Shown here: piece after piece, positions 48,450 to 55,103 of the stretch
Numbering within the stretch: the stretch's first letter is position 1
Layout: every line of letters begins with the position of its first letter
From: Pelagerythrobacter rhizovicinus
GTDB taxonomy: Bacteria > Pseudomonadota > Alphaproteobacteria > Sphingomonadales > Sphingomonadaceae
Length of the DNA: 64,000 nt
Assembly: GCF_004135625.1 (NCBI RefSeq)
Contig: NZ_SDPV01000002.1
Coordinates: forward strand, 744,001 to 808,000
Direction: 5' to 3'
Notes under the pieces: model-generated
Databases searched by the model: none
Told to the model about the DNA's origin: nothing
Seen by the model: the letters and a program-made list of their open reading frames with translations, nothing else
Translations under genes and position numbers: made by a program

Positions 48450-48689
48450 TCAGGCGGTCGCGGCGTTCGTACCCGGACCCGCCGGGATGCGCGCCGTTTC
48501 CTTCAGGTAGATGCGGTTGTCGTCGATCTTCTCGATGTCGTCGATCGCGAGGAAGTGGTGCATGTCGTCCGCGCTGTCCGAGCGGGTCAGCTTGATCGCG
48601 TCGTCCTCCACCTCGTCGACCGTGCCGACGTGCTGGCCCTTGCTGTCGGCGACTTCCATGTGTTCCTTGATACGCATCTTCTCGAACAT
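48450..48689 (-). CDS. DUF2171 family small protein
   Basis: 79 residues from ATG 48689, with AAGGAG (48702-48697) as SD. The core MRIKEHMEVADSKGQHVGTVDEVEDD.IKL is the PRC-barrel-like DUF2171 pattern, followed by HHFLAIDDIEKI. Such proteins are found in many alphaproteobacteria without known function. An exact EcfG promoter lies upstream, so it is probably part of the general stress regulon. Confidence 0.8.
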   Translation of the reverse strand: MFEKMRIKEHMEVADSKGQHVGTVDEVEDDAIKLTRSDSADDMHHFLAIDDIEKIDDNRIYLKETARIPAGPGTNAATA

Positions 48690-48723
48690 GATCTCGCTCC
48701 TTGCGGTTGGCTTACACCTTCCC

Positions 48724-48749
48724 AACGGAGCGCGGCGGCGGCCCGTTCC
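48724..48749 (-). promoter_or_regulatory. EcfG-type promoter of the DUF2171 gene
   Basis: Minus-strand GGAAC (48749-48745), 17 bases, CGTT (48727-48724), about 35 bases before the ATG at 48689. It matches the EcfG general-stress promoter consensus exactly. Confidence 0.75.
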
Positions 48750-48792
48750 GTAGTTGAGCGCACACGAGGAACGGCTCGTTCGAGGCGCGGGA

Positions 48793-49047
48793 TCAGACCG
48801 GCCGTTCGGCGTCCGCCCTCGCCCGCCGTGCCGGATCGTCGGAGGTCTCGCCGACCACCGGCTCGCCCGCCTGCGCCTGCCGCTCGCCGATCGCGCCGGT
48901 CTTGAGGTCCTGCACCTCGCCCTCCTGCGCGCGCTTGCCGCCCTGCCGCGTCTCGCCCTCGCGCGGTCCGGTCCGTTCGATGCCGCCCGGCTCCGGCCCC
49001 GGCTTGAGAGTGACGTTGCGACTGTCGTCCGGTTCGTATTCGCCCAT
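48793..49047 (-). CDS. Small hydrophilic stress-type protein
   Basis: 84 residues from ATG 49047, with AAGGAG seven bases upstream. It is very rich in Gly, Glu, Arg, Gln and Pro and lacks hydrophobic segments (GGIERTGPREGETRQGG, ERQAQAGEPVVGETSDDP), so it is probably disordered, like plant-hydrophilin-type or con-type stress proteins. An exact EcfG promoter precedes it. Function unknown. Confidence 0.7.
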   Translation of the reverse strand: MGEYEPDDSRNVTLKPGPEPGGIERTGPREGETRQGGKRAQEGEVQDLKTGAIGERQAQAGEPVVGETSDDPARRARADAERPV

Positions 49048-49072
49048 GGAAATTCTCCTTTCGCGAGCGACC

Positions 49073-49098
49073 AACGGCTAGCCGTACCGCCGCGTTCC
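49073..49098 (-). promoter_or_regulatory. EcfG-type promoter of the small hydrophilic protein gene
   Basis: Minus-strand GGAAC (49098-49094), 17 bases, CGTT (49076-49073), about 26 bases before the ATG at 49047. Second exact EcfG-type promoter within 350 bases. Confidence 0.75.
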
Positions 49099-49139
49099 GG
49101 GTCACTTGACCGGGCTCGCGCCGCCGGTAGGTTCGCTAT

Positions 49140-49655
49140 GTGCCGTTGTTCGAACCACTCCCGGATCTGCTCGAGGTCTACCGGGCAATTCCCGGCCCCA
49201 TGCTGTTCGGGGTCGCGCTGGCGGTGGTCGCTCCTGTTGTTTCGGGGACCTGGGCGCACCTTCGCCATTGGTGGTTGAACAAGCGGCTCGAACGGCGGCT
49301 GGCGCGCGACGGGTACATGCTCGTCGAGGAGCATCGCGACCATCTTTTCGCGATAGGCGACGAGCCCGCGCCGATCGATTGGTCCGCAATAGCGCTGAAC
49401 GCGTTGATCAACGTCCTGCTCGTCGGCGCGGCTGGGATGATGTTCGCGCTCGGCCGAGAATGGGAATGGGAGATCGCCCTCCTGGGGGCGGGAATTCTCG
49501 GCATGCTCTTCGGCCTGTGGTGCCGGATGAACGCTCCGGAGCCAGACCCTTTCGGACCGCCCGAGACGACGATACCTGTCGAAGCCATATTCGGCTTTGC
49601 CGGCGCAATCGCGCTCGTGGGTACGGTGGTGGCCGCACTCGTCTTCCTGGTTTGA
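49140..49655 (+). CDS. Predicted membrane protein of unknown function
   Basis: 171 residues from GTG 49140. One hydrophobic helix near the N-terminus (MLFGVALAVVAPVV, about 21-34), a cytoplasmic charged segment (LERRLARDGYMLVEEHRDHLFA), then three helices (about 83-103, 109-126 and 147-171). No family is recognised. Divergent from the stress-protein gene; its start codon and weak SD make the 5' end uncertain. Confidence 0.6.
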   Translation: MPLFEPLPDLLEVYRAIPGPMLFGVALAVVAPVVSGTWAHLRHWWLNKRLERRLARDGYMLVEEHRDHLFAIGDEPAPIDWSAIALNALINVLLVGAAGMMFALGREWEWEIALLGAGILGMLFGLWCRMNAPEPDPFGPPETTIPVEAIFGFAGAIALVGTVVAALVFLV

Positions 49656-49846
49656 TTGCCCCCGGTTATCCCCACCCTATCGCGCGCGCCCGTTTTGGCG
49701 TGCCCGGCGGCGGGCATAGTGTCGTTCGCCTGACGCGCGCGCCGGGGGAGCGATTCGCGGATGCGGGGCCTTGCCGCCCCGTGCGGTCCGCCCCTCGCAA
49801 GGATCCCTCCCGGCGCCCGCAAACCGATTCACATGCCCGCCCCGAT

Positions 49847-49862
49847 ACGCTATATATTGGGG
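49847..49862 (+). promoter_or_regulatory. NrdR box upstream of nrdB
   Basis: ACGCTATATATTGGGG agrees with the NrdR box consensus ACACWATATATWGTGT at 12 of 16 positions, including the whole central CWATATATWG. It lies 24 bases before the nrdB start. NrdR represses ribonucleotide reductase genes when dATP is plentiful. No second box is clear. Confidence 0.6.
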
Positions 49863-49885
49863 CCAACGCCAACCGGAGACGCCAG

Positions 49886-50950
49886 ATGTCCCTTCTCGAA
49901 GCCCGCAAGACCTACAAGCCGTTCGAATACCCGTGGGCTTACGACTTCTGGAAGCGCCAGCAGCAGATCCACTGGATGCCCGAGGAAGTGCCGCTGGGCG
50001 AGGACTGCCGCGACTGGGCGCAGAAGCTCTCCGATCACGAGCGCAACCTGCTCACCCAGATCTTCCGCTTCTTCACCCAGGCCGACGTCGAGGTGCAGGA
50101 TTGCTACCACGAGAAATACGGCCGCGTGTTCAAGCCGACCGAGATCAAGATGATGCTCGCCGCCTTCTCCAACATGGAGACCGTGCACATCGCCGCCTAT
50201 TCGCACCTGCTCGACACGATCGGCATGCCCGAAAGCGAATACGGCATGTTCCTCGAATACGAGGAGATGAAGGCCAAGCACGACTACCTGCAGCAGTTCG
50301 GCGTCGACAGCGACGAGGACATCGCCCGCACGCTGGCGATGTTCGGCGGCTTCACCGAGGGGCTGCAGCTCTTCGCCAGCTTCGCCATGCTGATGAACTT
50401 CCCGCGCTTCAACAAGATGAAGGGCATGGGCCAGATCGTCAGCTGGTCGGTCCGCGACGAGAGCCTGCACTGCGAAGGCATCACCCGCCTGTTCCACGCC
50501 TTCGTGCAGGAGCGCGACTGCCTGACCAAGGCGGTCAAGGAAGACATCATGGACATGTGCCAGAAGACGGTGCGGCTGGAGGATGCCTTCATCGACCTCG
50601 CGTTCGAGCAGGGCCCGGTGCCGGGGATGACGGCGAAGGAGATCAAGCACTACATCCGCTACATCGCCGACTGGCGCCTGGGCCAGCTCGGCCTGCCCGC
50701 GATCTACATGGTCGAGGACCACCCGCTCCCCTGGCTCGCCCCGCTGCTCAACGGCGTGGAGCACGCCAACTTCTTCGAAACCCGCGCGACCGAGTATTCG
50801 AAGGGCGCGACCAAGGGCAACTGGCAGGACGTCTGGTCGAGCTTCGACAAGCGCCAGAAGGCCAAGAAGGGCGAGGAAGCGAACGACCTCGGCGATGAAG
50901 GGCCGGGGCTGTTCGGGGATGGTGAGAGCGGGAGCGTGGCGGCGGAGTGA
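49886..50950 (+). CDS. nrdB: Ribonucleoside-diphosphate reductase, beta subunit
   Basis: 354 residues from ATG 49886 (GGAG seven bases upstream). The diiron/tyrosyl-radical site is visible: an acidic ligand in TQADVEVQDCYH, then ETVHIAAY, which places Glu, His and the radical Tyr at the spacing of class Ia NrdB, and RDESLHCEGI with the later Glu and His ligands. The C-terminal tail is acidic. No ATP-cone is present. It supplies the radical to NrdA, and is under its own NrdR-type site rather than in an operon with nrdA. Confidence 0.94.
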   Translation: MSLLEARKTYKPFEYPWAYDFWKRQQQIHWMPEEVPLGEDCRDWAQKLSDHERNLLTQIFRFFTQADVEVQDCYHEKYGRVFKPTEIKMMLAAFSNMETVHIAAYSHLLDTIGMPESEYGMFLEYEEMKAKHDYLQQFGVDSDEDIARTLAMFGGFTEGLQLFASFAMLMNFPRFNKMKGMGQIVSWSVRDESLHCEGITRLFHAFVQERDCLTKAVKEDIMDMCQKTVRLEDAFIDLAFEQGPVPGMTAKEIKHYIRYIADWRLGQLGLPAIYMVEDHPLPWLAPLLNGVEHANFFETRATEYSKGATKGNWQDVWSSFDKRQKAKKGEEANDLGDEGPGLFGDGESGSVAAE

Positions 50951-50956
50951 TGCGAA

Positions 50957-52423
50957 ATGGCGAAGCTTTGTTTCAACGAGAGTGAAATCAGGGCGCTCTT
51001 TGGTTCCGAAGACGCTGAAAATGAATCTGCGGAGCGGTTTCGCGAATATTTCGTGAAGAATCGTGCCTATGAGAATTTGCGGGCCGACCTGCCCCTCAGA
51101 ATCCTGGTGGGCCACAAAGGGGTCGGAAAGAGCGCGCTACTTCGCTATTCGCACGAGGAAGACATTTCAAAGGGAATACTGAGTATATTCCTGAAGCCAG
51201 ATGACCTATCTGAGCTATTGAATGTCGGGCCAGACGTAGAAATCAATTCCCTCATAGATGCTTGGAAAACTGGCATAAAGCGCGCTGTCGCGGACAAAGC
51301 CATTGAGAATGCCACTGAGGGCGCGGTCGACAAAGTTGATCAGAGTATAGTGACTATAGGAGCCCGGAAGCTATCTGCGGTCGTGCGGGACGCACTGAAG
51401 GCTTACCAGCCTAGAATCGCGGATGCGGCTCAGACGGTGGTATATGAGAACTTCCTTTATAAAAACCGGGTGAATATTTATATCGATGATATCGATCGAG
51501 GATGGTCCGCTAGACCCCAAGACATCGTCAACATCTCAGCTCTCATAAATGCTCTCAAGGACATATCTGCAAAAGATGCAAACGTTCAATGCCGAATTGG
51601 CATCAGAACGGATGTGTATTTTCTGGTTAGAACCTCAGATGAGTCTACCGACAAAATAGAGCAAGATATCATAAGGCTAAAATGGACGAATGATGAAATT
51701 CTTCGTCTAATGGCGTTTAGGATATCGACATTTCTTAAACTACCGTACTCCCGGACTGCAATTGCCGCAATGAGCCAGAATGCAATTAACAGAGACGTTC
51801 TGTCTCACGTCATGGAGCCCAAGTTTCACGGAAGAGGTAAATGGGAGAATGAGAGGACACATCGGGTGATGATGTCTTTGTGTCGCGCCCGCCCCAGGGA
51901 TCTTGTGAAGTTACTCCACGGGGCCGCACGGAAAGCCGCTGAAAAGGGGCTTAGTGTGATATCTACTCAGAATTTTCTTGACAGCTTTGAGCCGTATTCT
52001 GAGGAACGCCTTCAAGATCTTTTTAATGAGTTCAAAAGTGAAGTGTCAAATATCAGCAACTTCATTATGCAATTTAAACCAACCAAGGTGCAAAGGACAG
52101 CGAAAGAGAACTATCATTATTCTAATGACCAAATGATTGTGAGGATCAAGCAGGCGAGAGCTGCTGCGCCAATAAGGTTCGCTAGCGGACGGATAGTAAC
52201 GGACAGGGCGGTTTTGACGTTCCTTTATAAGATTGACTTCATCGTCGCCCGTTTTGATGAGTGCGGAGTAGCTAAATGGCGATTCTACGATCAGGGTCGT
52301 TTTCTTGCACATGAGGCCACCGAGTTCGGAAATTCGTGGGAAGTTCATCCCGCCTACCGCTGGGCACTACAGCCACATGATGTTCAGGGCGTGATCGATA
52401 CCGTCGCCGTCGCAGAAGCGTAG
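50957..52423 (+). CDS. P-loop ATPase, Sll1717-like; likely acquired
   Basis: 488 residues, starting six bases after the nrdB stop. Walker A GHKGVGKS (52-59) and Walker B NIYIDDIDRGW (about 173-183) are intact. An RIGIRTDVYFLVRT strand and ESTDKIEQDIIRLKWTNDEI suggest a KAP/STAND-like NTPase fold such as the Sll1717 family. Residues about 290-390 read like a helical domain. Its base and codon use is far more AT-rich than all neighbours (roughly half A+T), a sign of transfer. No partner gene is adjacent. A role in defence or DNA-associated stress is inference. Confidence 0.75.
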   Translation: MAKLCFNESEIRALFGSEDAENESAERFREYFVKNRAYENLRADLPLRILVGHKGVGKSALLRYSHEEDISKGILSIFLKPDDLSELLNVGPDVEINSLIDAWKTGIKRAVADKAIENATEGAVDKVDQSIVTIGARKLSAVVRDALKAYQPRIADAAQTVVYENFLYKNRVNIYIDDIDRGWSARPQDIVNISALINALKDISAKDANVQCRIGIRTDVYFLVRTSDESTDKIEQDIIRLKWTNDEILRLMAFRISTFLKLPYSRTAIAAMSQNAINRDVLSHVMEPKFHGRGKWENERTHRVMMSLCRARPRDLVKLLHGAARKAAEKGLSVISTQNFLDSFEPYSEERLQDLFNEFKSEVSNISNFIMQFKPTKVQRTAKENYHYSNDQMIVRIKQARAAAPIRFASGRIVTDRAVLTFLYKIDFIVARFDECGVAKWRFYDQGRFLAHEATEFGNSWEVHPAYRWALQPHDVQGVIDTVAVAEA

Positions 52424-52491
52424 TGTCATGAGCGCGGCATGATGACTGCCGAACCAGAACGGCAGCGTACCAGATGGTGAGCAACCCCCGG

Positions 52492-52513
52492 CCCCTCCCG
52501 CTAGTGGGAGGGG
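52492..52513. repeat. Intergenic palindrome after the P-loop ATPase
   Basis: CCCCTCCC (52492-52499) and GGGAGGGG (52506-52513) form a perfect 8-bp stem around GCTAGT. This is the shape of the dispersed CCCCTCCCGC-type palindromes seen between genes in sphingomonads. It marks the right border of the AT-rich gene. Confidence 0.5.
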
Positions 52514-52569
52514 GGTAGTCGCGCCGTTCTGAAGCGGGCTCGCTTTCTCACCGCCCCATTAACCGCCCC

Positions 52570-52790
52570 ATTACAGGAAGCCCGCTGCGGGATCTTGAGC
52601 TGGCCCGGGGTCCAGCCGCCGGCGTAGCCGACGCGATTGGCCGGCACGGCGAGCGTGTACTCTACCCCGGCGAGCAGCCAGAAATTAGGATTACCCCAGC
52701 CGAGCGGGCGCGCGTTGGCGACCTCCCGTCCGCCCTTCGGGTGCCAGTATCGGGCGGCGGTTATAAATATGTTCGACGGGGCCAGCCGGG
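52570..52790 (-). pseudogene. DUF486 family remnant
   Basis: On the minus strand the translation between about 52776 and 52585 reads SNIFITAARYWHPKGG, then FWLLAGVEYTLAVPANRVGYAGGW and GQLKI. This matches the middle of DUF486 (DMT-like small membrane proteins), whose hallmark is EYxxQVPANRIGY followed by QLKxxQE. Both the N-terminal helix and everything after QLKIPQ are missing or out of frame, and substitutions such as YWHPK for YGHLK look like decay. No intact reading frame exists. The rest of 52424-53060 shows no other gene. Confidence 0.6.
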
Positions 52791-52962
52791 CGAGATGGAA
52801 GTCTATCGAGAAATGGGTTCCGCCATGAAGGCGGTCGAGGACGCGGAAGCCTCCGCCGAAGAGGGTGCAGGAGATCGGCCAGGCCGATGCGATCAAGGAC
52901 GGCGCGCGCTAGCCGCACTGGCGATCGGCACGAGGACCGGGCCCTTATCCGTCCCGCTCTGA

Positions 52963-52980
52963 ATTTCCCATTAGGGAAAT
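52963..52980. promoter_or_regulatory. Palindrome upstream of the KTSC gene
   Basis: ATTTCCC (52963-52969) and GGGAAAT (52974-52980) are perfectly complementary around ATTA. It lies 81 bases before the KTSC start, in AT-richer sequence than its surroundings. It has operator-like symmetry; the cognate regulator is unknown. Confidence 0.35.
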
Positions 52981-53060
52981 GGCAGAGGCGACGAGAGCGC
53001 GCGGATCGACTTTGCCTCTCCCGCGTGAACCCTTCCCCCGCGCCTGCGCGTTGGTCTCGC

Positions 53061-53282
53061 ATGCCGTCGACAGCGATCGCACGCTTCGCCTATCATCCCG
53101 CGCTGGGAACGCTCGACGTGCAGTTCGTCGGCGGCAGCGTCTATCGCTACTTCGACCTGCCGGAGGACATCGCGCAGGCCTTGGCCCGCGCGGATTCGAA
53201 AGGCGGCTATTTCAACCGCGCGATCCGCGACCGCCACCGTTTCGAGCGGCTGCGGAGCTGGGAAAGCGGAGCCGGCGCGTAA
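53061..53282 (+). CDS. KTSC-domain protein
   Basis: 73 residues from ATG 53061. The KTSC pattern is clear: MPSTAIARFAYHPALGTLDVQFVGGSVYRYFDLPEDIAQALARADSKG then GYFNRAIRDRHRFERL is described here in pieces: STAIARFAYHP, VQFVGGSVYRYFDLP, ADSKGGYFNRAIRD. The domain is named for a lysyl-tRNA synthetase C-terminal fusion and is found alone in phages and bacteria. Function unknown. The start lacks a good SD. Confidence 0.8.
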   Translation: MPSTAIARFAYHPALGTLDVQFVGGSVYRYFDLPEDIAQALARADSKGGYFNRAIRDRHRFERLRSWESGAGA

Positions 53283-53454
53283 GGCCCTCGAAGCACCTTG
53301 TTCATGATTCAACATATGTGAATTTCTCACCGAAAATCAGCAACTTGGCGCGCCCGGCCTTCGCTCTGGCGCAAGTGAGGAACCCCTTGCCGCGTGGCGG
53401 CTTTGGTCGGCAGGTCCTCACGAAAACGGACCCTTTGGAGAAGGAAGCCAAGTC

Positions 53455-53625
53455 ATGAACCAGAACGACAGGAACAAGGCTGGCAGCCAGCGCCAGCAGG
53501 GCGGCGGCGGCCAGCAGGAACGCCAGCGCGAACAGCAGGGCGGCAACCAGCGCCAGCAGGGCGGTGGCGGCCAGCGCGAACGCGAGCGCGAAGATCAGGG
53601 CGGCGGCGGAAGCCAGCGCCGCTGA
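53455..53625 (+). CDS. Gln/Gly/Arg-rich 56-residue small protein with internal duplication
   Basis: A small gene below usual length limits. ATG 53455 follows GGAGAAGGAAG (53437-53447). The product has two consecutive copies of a unit of about 20 residues: SQRQQGGGGQQERQREQQGG and NQRQQGGGGQRERERDQGGG. It lacks any hydrophobic residue, so it must be disordered. Such compositions recall KGG-type stress proteins and nucleic-acid-binding tails. No function is assigned. It precedes the ClpP-fold gene on the same strand. Confidence 0.6.
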   Translation: MNQNDRNKAGSQRQQGGGGQQERQREQQGGNQRQQGGGGQREREREDQGGGGSQRR

Positions 53626-53709
53626 CGCGACCGACGCACGTAATGCGAGCGGCGGCCGTTCTCTTTCCGGGGGCGGCCGCTTCTCTTTCCAGCAGGGGAG
53701 ACCCGGCCG

Positions 53710-54315
53710 ATGGCCGATTACGAACCGCAACCGGCGCGCGCGGACACTCCGCCGCGCGAACTGGTCCACAATCCCACCATCCGCCTCCACGGAACGGTCG
53801 ACGACGCGATGCTCGACACGTTTCTCGATGGGGTCGCCGAAGCCGAGCGCGGCCAGGGGCCGGTCGCGGTCGAGGTCTGCACGCTCGGCGGGGATGCCGA
53901 AGTCGGGCGCCGCATGGTGCTCGAGGTCGGCCTCGCGCGCGAGCGGCTCAAGGGCCGCCGGCTGATCTTCATCGGCAAGACGATCGTCTATTCCGCCGGG
54001 GTCACGATCATGAGCGCCTTCCCGCGCGAGGACCGGTTCGTCACCTCCGACGGGGTGTTCCTGATCCACTGCCGCCAGCTCGAGAAAACCGTCGAACTGT
54101 CGGGCCCGATGCGCGGCAGCATGCCGCTGGTCGAGTCGCTGTGCCGCCAGCTCAAGCTCGGCTGCGAAATGGAGATCGAGGGCTTCAAACGGCTGATCGC
54201 GGGGAGCGATGTCGAAATGGAGGAGGTGCTCGATAAGGGGCTGCACAACTGGTACCTCACGGCCGAAGACGCGCTCGAGCGGCGGCTGATCGCGGGGATC
54301 ATCGACTGCGACTGA
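53710..54315 (+). CDS. ClpP-class serine-protease-fold protein
   Basis: 201 residues. A crotonase/ClpP fold is suggested by the strand VAVEVCTLGGDAEVGRRM, IFIGKTIVYSAGVTIMSAFP with a Ser in the position of the ClpP nucleophile, and DGVFLIHCRQ with the His. A C-terminal helical tail follows (EEVLDKGLHNWYLTAEDALE). It lacks the hexamer/axial features typical of true ClpP and has no ClpX/ClpA gene nearby. It resembles the ATP-independent ClpP-like proteins seen in alphaproteobacteria. Function unknown. Confidence 0.75.
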   Translation: MADYEPQPARADTPPRELVHNPTIRLHGTVDDAMLDTFLDGVAEAERGQGPVAVEVCTLGGDAEVGRRMVLEVGLARERLKGRRLIFIGKTIVYSAGVTIMSAFPREDRFVTSDGVFLIHCRQLEKTVELSGPMRGSMPLVESLCRQLKLGCEMEIEGFKRLIAGSDVEMEEVLDKGLHNWYLTAEDALERRLIAGIIDCD

Positions 54316-54425
54316 TCGGGCGGTGGTCGATAGGGCCCGGATGAAGCGGGCGCGGATCATCCGCCGATCCCGCGCCCGGCGGTCACCGAAATCACGCGGG
54401 CAAGCGCCTTTGGTCACCGCGGGAT

Positions 54426-54477
54426 TTGACGCGCCGCGCCTAGTCCGTATTATAGATTTAGTACACTAAGACACTAA
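54426..54477 (+). promoter_or_regulatory. Sigma-70 promoter with operator-like repeats
   Basis: TTGACG (54426-54431), 16 bases, TATTAT (54448-54453): a near-consensus promoter. Over the expected start site lies TTAGTACACTAA (54458-54469), an inverted repeat TTAGT/ACTAA, and ACACTAA is repeated at 54463 and 54471. This looks like a repressor site on the promoter of the DUF4440-type gene. Confidence 0.65.
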
Positions 54478-54489
54478 AGGGCCGTTCCC

Positions 54490-55026
54490 ATGCTCTCGCT
54501 TCTTGCACCGCTTCTTCTCGCCCAGGCCACGCCCGCAGCGACGGCGCCGGTCCCGCCGCTCGACGCGCTCACCGGGCAGATCGAGGCGGCGGACGGGGCG
54601 CTGTTCTGGGCGGCGTTCGAGGCGTGCGATCCGCCTGCCGTCGAGCGGCTGCTGGCGGAAGATTTTCGGATGCTCCACGACAAGGGTGGGCTCGTCGCGA
54701 GCAGCCGGGCGAAGTTCATCGCGCAGATGGAGCGCGAATGCGCCGCCCGCGCGCCTGGCGGGGCACACGCCGGCTATGCGAACCGCCGGCTTGCGGTGCC
54801 CGGCTCGCGCACCGTCCGCCCGCTCGGCCGGTGGGGCGCGCTCGAGGAAGGCGCGCACGTGTTCTTCGAGCGGCGCGCGGACGGCGCGTGGGAGATGGTC
54901 GGCGGCGCGCGCTACCAGAACGTGTGGCGCTGGATGCCCCGCGAGGGCCGTCTGCGCCTCGTTGAGAGCCTGAGCTACGACCACGGCGCCGCGGCGGCTT
55001 ATCCGCCCGAAGGCGCCGAGCCGTAG
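54490..55026 (+). CDS. Exported DUF4440/SnoaL-like protein
   Basis: 178 residues with a short signal peptide (MLSLLAPLLLAQATPAA). The core IEAADGALFWAAFEACDPPAVERLLAEDFRMLHDKGG is the NTF2-like DUF4440 pattern, followed by FFERRADGAWEMVGGARYQNVWRW. Such domains bind small hydrophobic molecules or act as isomerases. The gene has its own near-consensus promoter with operator-like repeats. The C-terminal tail is Ala/Pro-rich. Confidence 0.75.
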   Translation: MLSLLAPLLLAQATPAATAPVPPLDALTGQIEAADGALFWAAFEACDPPAVERLLAEDFRMLHDKGGLVASSRAKFIAQMERECAARAPGGAHAGYANRRLAVPGSRTVRPLGRWGALEEGAHVFFERRADGAWEMVGGARYQNVWRWMPREGRLRLVESLSYDHGAAAAYPPEGAEP

Positions 55027-55103
55027 CCGGGCCTTCGCGCCGGGGACTGGCCCGGCGCATAAATCGCTTTCCTACATGCGCAAAATTTGCTCCATCCTGA
55101 GCG

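Noticed and set aside
52637-52962. Two short plus-strand frames after the P-loop ATPase
   Set aside because: They are antisense to the DUF486 remnant and have neither SD nor recognisable content.
53378-53403. GGAAC near the Gln/Gly-rich gene as an EcfG -35
   Set aside because: The element 16 or 17 bases further on is GCTT or CTTT, too far from CGTT.
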